Assembly (NCBI RefSeq): GCF_900105755.1
Contig: NZ_FNTQ01000001.1
Location: 7,378,001-7,442,000, forward strand
Source of the DNA: Streptomyces sp. Ag109_O5-10
GTDB taxonomy: Bacteria > Actinomycetota > Actinomycetes > Streptomycetales > Streptomycetaceae
Direction of reading: 5' to 3'
DNA length: 64,000 nucleotides
Made by a program: the position numbers and the translations under genes
The notes under the pieces: generated by a model
The model's input: only the letters and a program-made list of their open reading frames with translations
The model's database searches: none
Told to the model about the DNA's origin: nothing
Shown here: one piece after another, positions 39,410 through 48,212 of the stretch
Position numbering within the stretch: position 1 is the first letter of the stretch
Layout of the letters: each line of letters opens with the position of its first letter

Positions 39410-41104
39410 TCAGAGGAGTGCGGATGCGGCCCCCTTGAGCACCAGTCCGGCGCCCAGGGCCACGACCACGAGTGCCGAGACGAGCGGAATGGTCCTGTGG
39501 ACCAGCACCGCCGTCGGGTGGGTGGTCCAGCGAGGGCGTTTGTCCATCACCCGAGTCATTCCCGTACCCAGCCTGACGACGGCGAACCCGGCGGCGGTCA
39601 GTGTCAGCGCGAGACCGACCCCGTAGGCGACGACCAGAAGCAGGCCGAACCAGGCCTGGCCGAGGGCGGCGGCGCCGACGAGCACGACCACGGCGGAGGG
39701 GCTGGGGACGAGCCCGCCGGCGAAGCCGAGGAGGAGGGTGCCGCGGAGGGTGGGGGCCGTGGGGTGGGTGTGGGTGAACCCGCCGTGACTATGCGGCACG
39801 CTGGTGTGGCCGTGCTCGGGGGCCGCGCCCCCGGACCCCCCTTCGGCCTGAACGGCCTCGTCCGCAAACGCCGGACGGGCTGAAGTGTGGGGCTGAGCGC
39901 CGTGGTCGTGCCCGTGAGGGTGGTCGTGGCCATGAGCATGGTCGTGGTCATGAGGGTGGTGGTGGCCGTGGTCGTGCGCCCCCACGAGGGCCAGTTCCCG
40001 CTTCTCGGGCGAGTCGTGCTCGTGGTCGTGATGGTGGTGGTCGTGATGGTGGTGGTGGCCGTGGGCATGCGCCTGCTCGTGGGCCCTGTTCCGCCAGGCC
40101 CTGCGGGTCAGGTTGGCGCCCGCGGCCAGGACCATGAGGCCGCTCGCGATGCCAAGCCAGGCGATCACCGACGGGGTGGCCGCCGAGCCCGCCGTCACCA
40201 GGACGCCGAGGGCGACCACGCCCAGCGTGTGGGTGACCGTGACCGACGCGGCGAGCGGGAGGACGTCGCGGAGGCGGGCGCGGCCGCCGCGGGCCGCCGC
40301 GGTCGCCGCCATCAGGGTCTTGCCGTGGCCCGGTGCGAGGGCGTGCATCGCGCCGAGGCCGATCGAGATGAAGAGCGCCAGCACCGCGAAGCCGACGGTG
40401 AGGTGGTTGCGGGCGACCAGGTCGGTCAGGGCCTGGGTCCAGCGGTCGATGCCCCGGGGGAGGATCTCCGCGCCCGGGGTGTCCTGCCGTTCCCGGCCGA
40501 GGGCCGGGCCGCCCGGCCGTACGTGGACGGCGGCGGTGGTGGTGTCGGCGGGGGAGGAGAGGAGGTCCTTGGGGTAGCTGGTGAGTTCGCGGGAGACCGA
40601 CGTCTTCGGCACGTCCGACTTCGTCAGCGTCATCCGGTCGCCGCGCGCCGTGATCTCCCGCCAGCCCGGCCCGGTGTCGGCGCCCGCGCTGTGGAAGGTG
40701 AGGGTGGCGGTGGCGCCCTTGGGGAGGGGCGCGGTGAAGCGGCACTCCACGCGGAGCGTGTTCAGGCCCGCCTGGCCGGGGCGGAGTTCGGCGTGGCTGG
40801 TGCGCACGGTCAGCGCGGTGGTACGGCCGTCCACGGTGAGCCTGCTGCCGTCGGCCGCGGAAGTACAGCGCTGCTCGGCCCACCTGGCGGTGCCCAGCCG
40901 CTTCAGGTCGGGCTTGGCCTGGGTCGCCGGGATCTCGGCGAGGTCCTCGACGTGGTCCACGCGGAGCTGCCCGGGGGCGGCGACGAGACCGTCGTACTTG
41001 TTGACGGTGAAGTTGCCGAGCGGGTGCGCGCTCGCGCCCGTGGCGGACAACAGGGTCGCGGTGCAGGCCAGGGTGAAGACGGCGGCGATCCGGCGGAGGT
41101 TCAC
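39410..41104 (-). CDS. NicO-family nickel/cobalt exporter-like protein with periplasmic domain
   Basis: A 564-residue membrane protein. After a signal peptide ending ATGASA comes an extracytoplasmic beta-rich domain (about 27-240). The NicO transporter core follows: helices with AMHALAPGHGKTLMAATA (the HX5GH-like metal motif) and LASVTVTHTLGVVALG. A cytoplasmic loop extremely rich in His and Asp (runs of HGHHHHHDHHHHDHEHD) precedes the remaining helices (GFAGGLVPSPSAVVVL...). The family moves Ni2+/Co2+; the His loop would sense or buffer metal. The GTG start overlaps the TPR gene's stop (GTGA). Substrate and direction are inferred. Confidence 0.85.
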   Translation of the reverse strand: MNLRRIAAVFTLACTATLLSATGASAHPLGNFTVNKYDGLVAAPGQLRVDHVEDLAEIPATQAKPDLKRLGTARWAEQRCTSAADGSRLTVDGRTTALTVRTSHAELRPGQAGLNTLRVECRFTAPLPKGATATLTFHSAGADTGPGWREITARGDRMTLTKSDVPKTSVSRELTSYPKDLLSSPADTTTAAVHVRPGGPALGRERQDTPGAEILPRGIDRWTQALTDLVARNHLTVGFAVLALFISIGLGAMHALAPGHGKTLMAATAAARGGRARLRDVLPLAASVTVTHTLGVVALGVLVTAGSAATPSVIAWLGIASGLMVLAAGANLTRRAWRNRAHEQAHAHGHHHHHDHHHHDHEHDSPEKRELALVGAHDHGHHHPHDHDHAHGHDHPHGHDHGAQPHTSARPAFADEAVQAEGGSGGAAPEHGHTSVPHSHGGFTHTHPTAPTLRGTLLLGFAGGLVPSPSAVVVLVGAAALGQAWFGLLLVVAYGVGLALTLTAAGFAVVRLGTGMTRVMDKRPRWTTHPTAVLVHRTIPLVSALVVVALGAGLVLKGAASALL

Positions 41105-42510
41105 TTCGTGGCCTCCAGCGCCTTGCGGGCCGCACGGGCACCCAGCGGGGAGAAGCCCGGGTTGAGCTCGAGGGCCTTGGAGAGGGCGGCCCGGCCGGCC
41201 GCCTTCGCGCCGTTGGCCAGCTCGATCACGCCGAGATGGTAGACGAAGGATGCGTTGTGGTAGCCGGTGGCGGTGGCCTGCCGGGCGTACGGCAGCGCTT
41301 CCCTCTGCTTTCCGTTGACGTACAGGGCCCAGGCCAGCGCGTCCGCCGTGTGCACGGTGTGGCGGCGGGCCCATTCGGCGCGGGCGGCCTTCAGCGCCTC
41401 GGCCCTGTTGCCGTGGTCGGCGGCGGCGAGGGCGGTGTCCAGGTCGGCGTTGACGCCGTTGGCGCGGGCCAGCGCGACCCAGGCCTCGACGAGCGCGTAC
41501 TGGTCCGCGGCCCTCGCCTTGTCACCCCTGGCGTCGCGGTCCTCGTACAACTCGCCGAGTTCGACGAGCTGCTGGGGGAGCGGATAGCGGGAGACAACCA
41601 GCTCCATGCCCTTGATCGCGTCGGCCCGGTCGCCGAGTGCCGCCTGGACACGCGCCCGGCCCTCCAACGCCGGGATGTAGGTGTCGTCGGCCGTCAGAGC
41701 GCGGGCGTAGTAGCTCTCCGCGGTCTTGTAGTCGCCCTGGTTCCAGGCGAGCAGACCGAGCTGGGCGGCCACGTAGGAGATGTCGCCCTTCGACGTCGCC
41801 GTGGACAAGGCCTGCTCCAGCACCCGCTGGGCGCCCTTGACGTCACCGCGCAGTTCGCGCACGTACGCGTAACGGGTGAACACCGGCACTCCCGGCTTGC
41901 GTTGGTCGGCGAGGTCGGCCGCCGTGCCGGCCTCGTCGTAGCGGCCCAGTTCGACCAGGGCGTCGATGCGGGAGGCCAGGGCGTTCGCGCTGTACGGGTT
42001 CTGCTTCAGGGCCTGGTCCGCGTAGCCGAGTGCCTGCGCGAACTCGTGCCGGGCGGCGGCCAGCGCGGCCTCGCCGGCCAGCGCCTGGTCGTTGTCCGGG
42101 GTGATCCGGAGCGCCTGCTTGAGGGACTTCTCGGCCTGCGGATAGCGGGACGGATCGCCCTTGGTGCGGGCCTGCTCGACATAGGCGAGGCCGAGGGTGG
42201 CCCAGCCGTCGGAGTCCTTCGGCTGGGTGCGGAGATGAGCCTGGAGGGAGGCGATCGTCGAGTCGAGGTCCCCACTCGCCAGCAGCGCCGGGTCCACCGC
42301 GCTCGACGTGGCCACCGGAGCCGTCCCGCCGTCCCGCGAGGACCCGAAGGCGATCGCCCCGCCGGTCAGCGCGATCGCCATCAGCAGCGCGGAACCCGCG
42401 AGTTGGGCCCGCCGCCAGTTCCGCCCCGCGGCGGCGAACCGGCGCAGGGCGGTGACACGCTCGTCGTCCTTCGTCTCGGCGGGCTGCTTGTCGTTCGTAC
42501 CCGGGGCCAT
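41101..42510 (-). CDS. membrane-anchored TPR-repeat protein
   Basis: A 469-residue protein with a short cytoplasmic start, one membrane helix (about residues 37-57, LAGSALLMAIALTGGAIAF) and about ten tetratricopeptide repeats outside, e.g. WATLGLAYVEQARTKGD, ALGYADQALKQNPYSANALASR and WNQGDYKTAESYYARAL. TPR arrays are protein-interaction scaffolds. Located between DUF4331 and the NicO transporter with a 4-base overlap to the latter, it probably assembles with them at the membrane. GAGAGG precedes the ATG. No catalytic domain is present. Confidence 0.85.
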   Translation of the reverse strand: MAPGTNDKQPAETKDDERVTALRRFAAAGRNWRRAQLAGSALLMAIALTGGAIAFGSSRDGGTAPVATSSAVDPALLASGDLDSTIASLQAHLRTQPKDSDGWATLGLAYVEQARTKGDPSRYPQAEKSLKQALRITPDNDQALAGEAALAAARHEFAQALGYADQALKQNPYSANALASRIDALVELGRYDEAGTAADLADQRKPGVPVFTRYAYVRELRGDVKGAQRVLEQALSTATSKGDISYVAAQLGLLAWNQGDYKTAESYYARALTADDTYIPALEGRARVQAALGDRADAIKGMELVVSRYPLPQQLVELGELYEDRDARGDKARAADQYALVEAWVALARANGVNADLDTALAAADHGNRAEALKAARAEWARRHTVHTADALAWALYVNGKQREALPYARQATATGYHNASFVYHLGVIELANGAKAAGRAALSKALELNPGFSPLGARAARKALEATK

Positions 42511-42611
42511 GCCCTCTCCTAGTGACTGACTGTTCGCGCGGGGCGGCGCGGCCCGCGCCGTGGGGGATTGAGTGGGTGCGGGCCGCGCCAGTACATGAGG
42601 GGCGTGCATCG

Positions 42612-42680
42612 GACGCCCCGTAAGGGGTGCTGGGGGAGGAACTGCGCGATCAGCTGCCGCCGACCCGCAGCCACCCGACT
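42612..42680. repeat. diverged Streptomyces intergenic repeat
   Basis: ACGCCCCGTAAGGGGTGC...GAACTGCGCGATCAGC...CCCGCAGCC is a recognisable relative of the dispersed GCGCCCC/GGGGAACTGCGCGACCAGCC repeat. It lies in the 189-base gap between the DUF4331 and TPR genes and contains a short CCCC/GGGG hairpin that may attenuate read-through. Confidence 0.6.
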
Positions 42681-42699
42681 GCCCCGGTGGGAAAGGCGA

Positions 42700-44226
42700 T
42701 CAGTACGGCCGCCGCATCCGCCGTCGCCACCAGCCGAACCCGGTGCCGATCAGCAGCACGCCCGCCGCACCCGCGGCCGCCGACCCCGCGATCAGCGTCA
42801 TGTTGTTGTCACCGGAACCGGTCAGCGCGTCGCCCAGCGCACTCTTCGTGCTGCTGCCGGCCGCCGCCTTGGCGACCTTGCCGCGCGAGCCCGCCGTCGG
42901 CTCGGCCACGTACGGGAAGTACTTCTCGAAGCTCTTGTCGTTCTTGTCGACCGCGTCGCCCAGGTCGTTCTTGGAGCCGACCAGTTCGCCCTCCATGACC
43001 TGGAGCGCCTCGTCGATCACGTCGTCGGTGAGCCGGCGCCCGTTCGGGAAGCCCTGGTTGTCACCGTCCAGCACACCGAGCCGCTTGGGCTTGGCGGTGG
43101 GCTTGATGGACGTGTTCAGGCGGAGCATCTCCGACGGCTTCGCCTGCGGCTGCAGTGTGTTGAGGCCCTTGACGCCCGTGAGGAACACGCTGACGAGGTC
43201 GTTGCGGGGCTCGGACGGCGCCTTGATGTTGTAGATCGCCTGGATCAGCTTCGGCAGTTCCGGGTTGGTGACGTTCTTCAGGAACTGCGCGTCGTCCTTG
43301 GGTTCGGACGCGTTGAACCTGTCCTTGTCCTTCTGCGGGTTGACGACCTCGTTGACCAGCGGGTTGCCGAGGCGCGAGACCTGCGAGTAGTAGCCCTGCG
43401 CGTTCCTGCGCTGGGTCGTCGCGTAGATGCCGACGGTCGGGCGCGACGCCGACTGCCGGATCAGGGAGTTCGGCACCTGCAGGGCGATCGTGTTGACGTT
43501 GTAGCCCTTGAGGGTGTCGTTGCCGACCTCGCTCAGGTTGCCGCCGTACAGCAGGTCGAAGACGCGCAGGTCGGCGAAGAACGGGTCGTCGGCCTGACCG
43601 GCGAAGGTCGCGCCGCCGCCCACCGTCTTGTAGACGGCCTGGGAGCGCAGCTTCGCGTAGTCCGGCATCGACGCCTTGCCGACGTCCGACGGAGCGGCCG
43701 GGATGCCGCTGGCGAGCCTTGTCGCGTGCTGCGGCCTGCCGTTCCTCAGCTTGATCAGGTCGAGGTTGTACGACTGCGTGACGTTCAGGTCGGGGTCGTT
43801 CAGGCTGTCGACCACGCCCGTGTTGTAGAGGAACGTCTGCTTGTTCTTGATCTTGGTCTTGAAGGTGTAACGGAAGATCAGGTCGTCCTTCGCGTCACCG
43901 TTGTTGTCGACGTGGATGTCGTACTGGGCGTCGTCGGCGAACTGGTAGAAGTTCGGGCCGCCGGCCGGCTCCTCGAAGGGGATGTAGTCCGACACGATCG
44001 TGGTGGTGTCGGGCTTGTCCGGGCTGACGAACGCGTACAGGTCGGTGTTGTCGTACTGGGGGGTGCCCGAGATGAGCGGGGCCTCCCGGTGGGAGGAGGC
44101 GGAGGCCGCCCCCGGTTCCAGCGCGGCGACGCTGGCGGCTGTGATCCCACCGGTTGCCAGTGCCCCACAGATGAGCGTGACAAGGCCCTTGCGCCCCGCG
44201 CCGCTCCTGGAGTTTAGAGGTGTCAT
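42700..44226 (-). CDS. DUF4331 secreted/anchored protein
   Basis: A 508-residue DUF4331 protein. The signal sequence ends near SAAS-ASS; the conserved SSHREAPLISGTPQYDNTDLYAFVSPDKPDT opening identifies the family (written here in parts: SHREAPLISGTP, DNTDLYAFVS). IRQSASRPTVGIYATTQR and PEMLRLN-like SEMLRLNTSI follow. A linker, one C-terminal helix (LIAGSAAAGAAGVLLIGTGF) and WWRRRMRRPY anchor it to the outer face of the membrane. The family has no known activity. It heads the DUF4331-TPR-NicO gene series and is divergent from an ECF sigma factor that may drive it. Confidence 0.85.
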   Translation of the reverse strand: MTPLNSRSGAGRKGLVTLICGALATGGITAASVAALEPGAASASSHREAPLISGTPQYDNTDLYAFVSPDKPDTTTIVSDYIPFEEPAGGPNFYQFADDAQYDIHVDNNGDAKDDLIFRYTFKTKIKNKQTFLYNTGVVDSLNDPDLNVTQSYNLDLIKLRNGRPQHATRLASGIPAAPSDVGKASMPDYAKLRSQAVYKTVGGGATFAGQADDPFFADLRVFDLLYGGNLSEVGNDTLKGYNVNTIALQVPNSLIRQSASRPTVGIYATTQRRNAQGYYSQVSRLGNPLVNEVVNPQKDKDRFNASEPKDDAQFLKNVTNPELPKLIQAIYNIKAPSEPRNDLVSVFLTGVKGLNTLQPQAKPSEMLRLNTSIKPTAKPKRLGVLDGDNQGFPNGRRLTDDVIDEALQVMEGELVGSKNDLGDAVDKNDKSFEKYFPYVAEPTAGSRGKVAKAAAGSSTKSALGDALTGSGDNNMTLIAGSAAAGAAGVLLIGTGFGWWRRRMRRPY

Positions 44227-44297
44227 GCCGTCCGTCCCTCGGTCCCAACTTGCTTGACGGACGGGTATACGGAGCCGGAGGGCCGTTTGGATTGGTC

Positions 44298-44320
44298 GGA
44301 AGAAAAAAATCTTTTCTTCC
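44298..44320. promoter_or_regulatory. AT-rich palindrome in the DUF4331/sigma divergent promoter
   Basis: GGAAGAAAA and TTTTCTTCC are perfect 9-base inverted arms around AAATC. A 23-base stretch this AT-rich is exceptional in the window. It sits 72 bases before the DUF4331 start and 113 before the sigma gene. It could be an operator, a nucleoid-protein site or a terminator insulating the two promoters. Confidence 0.55.
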
Positions 44321-44432
44321 TGCTCGACACGCGTTTTTGCCTCCCGCATACGTACTTCTGCCGGAGGTGCGTCAGTTGCGAATGCCTGGAGTGGGGAGAC
44401 GGGCCGGGTGCGGCCACAGAAGGGGGGACGGG

Positions 44433-44975
44433 GTGGAGGCGGACGAACTGCTGGTGCTCGTCGCCGGTGGCGACCAGAAGGCGTTCGAGGACCTCTACGG
44501 ACTGGTGTCCGGGCCGGTGTTCGGTCTCGTGCGCCGCGTGGTCCGCGACCCCGCCCAGTCCGAGGAGGTAGCCCAGGAGGTGCTCCTCGAACTCTGGCGC
44601 TCCGCCGCCAGGTTCGACCCCGGCCGGGGCAGCGCCCTGTCCTGGATCCTCACCCTCGCCCACCGTCGTGCCGTCGACCGGGTGCGCAGCGCCCGCGCGG
44701 CCGGCGAACGCGAGCAGCGCGAGGCGCTGCGGGCCGGCGAGCCGGCCTTCGACCAGGTCGCCGAGACGGTGGAGGCCGGCCTGGAACGCGAGTGGGTGCG
44801 CCGCTGCCTTGACCGGCTCACCGCCCTGCAGCGCCAGTCCGTCACGCTCGCCTACTACGACGGCTACACGTACCGTGAGGTCGCCGAGCGGCTCAAGCTG
44901 CCGCTGGGCACGGTCAAGACGCGGATGCGCGACGGACTCACCCGGCTGCGCGACTGCCTGGGAGGTGTGGCGTGA
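44433..44975 (+). CDS. ECF sigma factor, SigK-like
   Basis: A 180-residue extracytoplasmic-function sigma factor. Region 2 is DLYGLVSGPVFGLVRRVVRD...AQEVLLELWRSAARFDPGRGSALSWI; region 4 is LDRLTALQRQSVTLAYYDGYTYREVAERLKLPLGTVKTRM with its helix-turn-helix. The pairing with an RskA-like anti-sigma makes it SigK-like. The GTG at 44433 is chosen because GGGGGGACGG precedes it; an in-frame ATG at 44382 is the alternative. It probably directs its own operon and the divergent DUF4331-TPR-NicO genes, which is inference from position. Confidence 0.88.
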   Translation: MEADELLVLVAGGDQKAFEDLYGLVSGPVFGLVRRVVRDPAQSEEVAQEVLLELWRSAARFDPGRGSALSWILTLAHRRAVDRVRSARAAGEREQREALRAGEPAFDQVAETVEAGLEREWVRRCLDRLTALQRQSVTLAYYDGYTYREVAERLKLPLGTVKTRMRDGLTRLRDCLGGVA

Positions 44976-45775
44976 GCCTGATCGACCGCCTGCTGCACCG
45001 CGAGGACCTGCACTCGCTGGCCGCGCCCTATGCCCTGGACGCCCTGGAGCCCGGCGAGCGGCGCCGCTTCGAGAAGCACCTGAAGGACTGCGACCGGTGC
45101 GCCGACGAGGTCCGGGAGCTGACCGAGGACGCGGTACGGCTCGCCTTCTCGGCCGCGGCCCCGCCGCCGCTCGCGATGCGTCACCGGGTGCTGGCCGCCG
45201 TCCGCGCCACCCCGCAGGAGCCGGCCCCCGGCCGGGAGCGCGTGCCCAACCTGCCGCCGCACGTCTGGGGCGCACAGCCCCCGCCGCCGCGCCGCCGTCC
45301 GCGCCCCCTCTTCGTGCCGTTCGCCACCGCCACCGCGGCCGCCGCGCTGGTCGTCGCCTCGCTGTTCGCGGTGCAGGCCGGCCGGACGCAGAACCAGCTC
45401 GACGCCGAGCGGGCCCAGTCACGTGAGATCGCCCACGTTCTGGCCGCGACCGACGCCCGCGCGACCAGCTACAAGGACGCCCAGGGACGAAGTATCGGAG
45501 CGGTGGCTTCCGTATCGGAGGGGCAGGCCGTCGTCACGCTGAGCGGATACGGCATCCCGACCAACGGGCGTGTGCACCAGCTCTGGCTCATGCGCCCCCA
45601 TGTGCAACCGCGCTCCCTCGGGCTCTTCGAGGGCGACACGCCCCTGATCGCCACGGGTATGAGCAGATCGGCGACGTCACTCGCGGTGACCGTAGAGCCC
45701 GCCGGTGGCTCAGCGCAGCCCACCAGCCAGCCGGTTGTCCAACTCGCCCTGAAATCGGTTGGATTCGGAGCGTAG
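44972..45775 (+). CDS. RskA-like zinc-binding anti-sigma factor
   Basis: A 267-residue membrane anti-sigma factor. The N-terminal zinc anti-sigma motif HLKDCDRC (His36, Cys40, Cys43) follows a short helix, ALDALEPGERRRFEKH. A Pro-rich linker, one transmembrane helix (about 111-134) and an extracytoplasmic RskA domain (GRVHQLWLMRPHVQPRSLGLFEGDTP) follow. It would hold the sigma factor inactive until regulated proteolysis. The GTG overlaps the sigma stop (GTGA), giving equal translation. Confidence 0.9.
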   Translation: MSLIDRLLHREDLHSLAAPYALDALEPGERRRFEKHLKDCDRCADEVRELTEDAVRLAFSAAAPPPLAMRHRVLAAVRATPQEPAPGRERVPNLPPHVWGAQPPPPRRRPRPLFVPFATATAAAALVVASLFAVQAGRTQNQLDAERAQSREIAHVLAATDARATSYKDAQGRSIGAVASVSEGQAVVTLSGYGIPTNGRVHQLWLMRPHVQPRSLGLFEGDTPLIATGMSRSATSLAVTVEPAGGSAQPTSQPVVQLALKSVGFGA

Positions 45776-45912
45776 TCAAAGGGAAGTTCAAGAGGGGTCG
45801 TCAACACCCTTGCGGGGAAGGTGAATCCTGTGACCGCGATACACGAGTGCCCCATCGGGGCGATAGGGTTACCCTGCCCGGGCCGGGTGGACTCGTACGG
45901 GTGGGGAGTGAC

Positions 45913-46182
45913 ATGGATCAGATAACACGCAGCAGGGCGAGGGTTCCTGCGATCACCTGCGGGAGCGGTGCGACCAGTTCGCGCCTCGACCGCCATCTGT
46001 CGGTGCTGGCGGGTCCCGCCATACCGCAGCAGCAGGCGGTCGAGGCGACGTCGCTGATGCGTGAGCTGACCGCGCGTGAACCCGCGCGGCGCAGCGACCG
46101 AGGTGCGCGGGTCAGCCGTGTCTCCCTCTTCGCGCCACTGCGCCGGCTGCGCCGTTCGCTGTTCGGCGGCAACAAGCACTGA
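45913..46182 (+). CDS. 89-aa basic protein of unknown function
   Basis: ATG at 45913 follows GGGGAG by 5 bases and encodes an 89-residue, strongly basic protein (MDQITRSRARVPAIT ... VSLFAPLRRLRRSLFGGNKH). The C-terminal LFAPLRRLRRSLFGG could form an amphipathic, membrane- or nucleic-acid-binding helix. No family is recognised. It stands alone, downstream of the anti-sigma gene by 137 bases and convergent with the CoA-transferase. Confidence 0.6.
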   Translation: MDQITRSRARVPAITCGSGATSSRLDRHLSVLAGPAIPQQQAVEATSLMRELTAREPARRSDRGARVSRVSLFAPLRRLRRSLFGGNKH

Positions 46183-46193
46183 CCGTCTGACCC

Positions 46194-47414
46194 TCAGGCC
46201 CGCGCCCAGGCCGCCACACCGTCCCGGCGCAGCGCTGCGATCTCCGCGTCCGTCATCCCCACGGCACGCAGCAGCGCCCCGGTGTGCTGGCCGAGCGCGG
46301 GCACATCCCCCATCCGCGCCTCGTCCCCGCCCGGCAGCGTGATGGGCGGCAGCAACGCGCGCAGCGGCCCGACCGGCGACCCCACTTCCCGCCACCGGTC
46401 CCGGGCCGCCAGCTGCGGATGCCCGGCCAGCTCGGGCAGGTCCCGCAGCCGCGCGCACGCGATGCCCGCGGCCTCCAGCCGTGCCACCGCCTCGTCGGCG
46501 TCGAGTGCCTTCAGAGCCGTCCCGACCAGGTCGTCGGTCCGCGCGCGGTTCGCCACCCGCGCCGCGTTCGTCGCGAACGCCGGATCCGCACCCACCTCCG
46601 GTCGCCCGATCACCTGTTCGGCAAGCCGCCGCCACTCCCGGTCGTTCTGCACCGACAGCAGCAGCCGCCCGCCGTCCGCGGTCGGATAGGCGTCGTAGGG
46701 CGCGATGACCGCATGCGCCAGGCCGGTGCGCTCGGGTGGCGTCCCGCCGTGCATGGTGTGGTGCAGCGGATGCCCCAGCCACTCGGCCAGCGCCTCCAGC
46801 ATCGACACCTCCACCGGGCCGCCCCGCCCGGTGGTCCCGCGCCGCAGCAGCGCCGCGAGGACGCCGGAGAAGGCGTACATGGCCGCCGCGATATCCGCCG
46901 CCGGGATCCCCGCCTTCACGGGCTGCTCCGGCGTCCCGGTGACCGACACCAGCCCTGCCTCGCACTGCACGAGCATGTCGTACGCGCGCTTGTCGGCGTA
47001 CGGCCCCCACGCCCCGTACCCGGAGATGTCCACGGCGACCAGCCGGGGATGCGCGGCGCACAGCGTGGCCGCGTCGAGCCCGAGCCGGGACGCGGCACCG
47101 TGGGCGAGGTTCTGCACGAAGACGTCCGCGTCCGCGACGAGACGCCTGACGACGTCCAGGCCGCGCGGGTCCTTCAGATCCAGCGCGATGGACTCCTTGC
47201 CCCGGTTGCACCACACGAAGTGCGAGGCGAGGCCGCCCGCGGCGGTGTCGTAGCCGCGGGCGAAGTCGCCGCCGTCGGTGCGTTCGACCTTGACGACGCG
47301 CGCGCCGAGGTCCGCGAGCTGGCGGGTGGCGAAGGGGGCGGCGACGGCCTGCTCGACGGCGACGACGGTGATGCCTTCGAGGGGCAGCGGGAGACGGTCC
47401 ATGCGCTGGATCAT
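46194..47414 (-). CDS. class III CoA-transferase (CaiB/BaiF family)
   Basis: A 406-residue family III CoA-transferase: GITVVAVEQAVAAPFATRQLADLGARVVKVE at the start (given in parts: VAAPFATRQLADLGARV), NRGKESIALDLKDP, and the catalytic aspartate in YDMLVQCEAGLVSVTG. PALGQHTGALLRAVG ends the protein. It moves CoA between carboxylic acids, as in formyl-CoA, carnitine or succinyl-CoA:acyl transferases; the substrate is unknown. It is placed just downstream of the ABC exporter genes but with a 21-base gap and no functional tie visible. A second ATG four codons in is possible. Confidence 0.87.
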   Translation of the reverse strand: MIQRMDRLPLPLEGITVVAVEQAVAAPFATRQLADLGARVVKVERTDGGDFARGYDTAAGGLASHFVWCNRGKESIALDLKDPRGLDVVRRLVADADVFVQNLAHGAASRLGLDAATLCAAHPRLVAVDISGYGAWGPYADKRAYDMLVQCEAGLVSVTGTPEQPVKAGIPAADIAAAMYAFSGVLAALLRRGTTGRGGPVEVSMLEALAEWLGHPLHHTMHGGTPPERTGLAHAVIAPYDAYPTADGGRLLLSVQNDREWRRLAEQVIGRPEVGADPAFATNAARVANRARTDDLVGTALKALDADEAVARLEAAGIACARLRDLPELAGHPQLAARDRWREVGSPVGPLRALLPPITLPGGDEARMGDVPALGQHTGALLRAVGMTDAEIAALRRDGVAAWARA

Positions 47415-47435
47415 GTCCGGTGACCGGCGGGTCTG

Positions 47436-48212
47436 TCAGCAGCGCCGGTACCGGCGGACGGCGAGCGGCAGGAAGACGCCGACGAGGACCACGCTCCAGG
47501 CGAGCGACCCCGCGACGGGGTGCGCCACCGGCCAGGCCGCTCCGTCGGGTACGGGAGCGTTGCCGAAGAGGTCGCGCAGGGCGGTCGTCACCGCGCTGAT
47601 CGGGTTCCACTCGGCGAGCGTGCGCAGCCAGCCCGGGAGGTTGCCGGTGGGTATGTAGGCGTCGGACAGCAGCGGCAGGACGAACGTGGACGCGCCGAGC
47701 TGACCGGCCGCCTCCTCGCTGCGGGTGAGCAGGCCGAGGTAGATGCCGACGGCCGTGCAGGCGAACCGGAACAGGAGCAGCAGGCCCACCGCGCCGGCCG
47801 CCGAGGCCGCCGATCCCTCGACGCGCCAGCCCACGGCGAGCCCCACCAGGAGCAGCGGCACGGTACCCGCCGTGGTCACGACCAGGTCGGCCACCGCCTG
47901 TCCCAGCGGTACGGCGGCCCGGCTCACCGGCATGGCCCTGAAGCGGTCCGCCACCCCGCGGTGGGTGTCCTGGGCGGCCTGGAACATGCCGGTCATGACC
48001 CCGCCGGCAGCGGTCGCGACCAGCAGCCCCGGAACCAGGAAGGAGCGGTATTCGGCACCCGGCATCGCCAGTGCGCTGCCGAACACGTAGCCGAAGAACA
48101 GCAGCATGTTGACCGGCATCAGCTGGGTGAGGATCGCGAGGCCGGGGCTGTTGCGGACCCGGCGCAGCTGCCGGCCCGTCATCGCGGCGCCGTCGTGCAC
48201 GAGCGCACTCAT
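47436..48212 (-). CDS. ABC-2 type permease (DrrB-like)
   Basis: A 258-residue six-helix ABC-2 permease. Hydrophobic segments include NMLLFFGYVFGSAL, FLVPGLLVATAAGGVMTGM and the C-terminal SLAWSVVLVGVFLPLAV; the conserved VADRFRAMPVSRAAVPLGQ coupling region is typical of daunorubicin-resistance DrrB proteins. It forms the membrane part of an exporter with the ATPase encoded just before it (ATGA overlap). The substrate is unknown; the DrrAB type usually exports lipophilic drugs or lipids. Confidence 0.9.
   Translation of the reverse strand: MSALVHDGAAMTGRQLRRVRNSPGLAILTQLMPVNMLLFFGYVFGSALAMPGAEYRSFLVPGLLVATAAGGVMTGMFQAAQDTHRGVADRFRAMPVSRAAVPLGQAVADLVVTTAGTVPLLLVGLAVGWRVEGSAASAAGAVGLLLLFRFACTAVGIYLGLLTRSEEAAGQLGASTFVLPLLSDAYIPTGNLPGWLRTLAEWNPISAVTTALRDLFGNAPVPDGAAWPVAHPVAGSLAWSVVLVGVFLPLAVRRYRRC

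Noticed and set aside
39887..41242. Plus-strand frame rich in Val repeats opposite the NicO gene
   Set aside because: The repeats are simply the complement of the histidine-rich loop.
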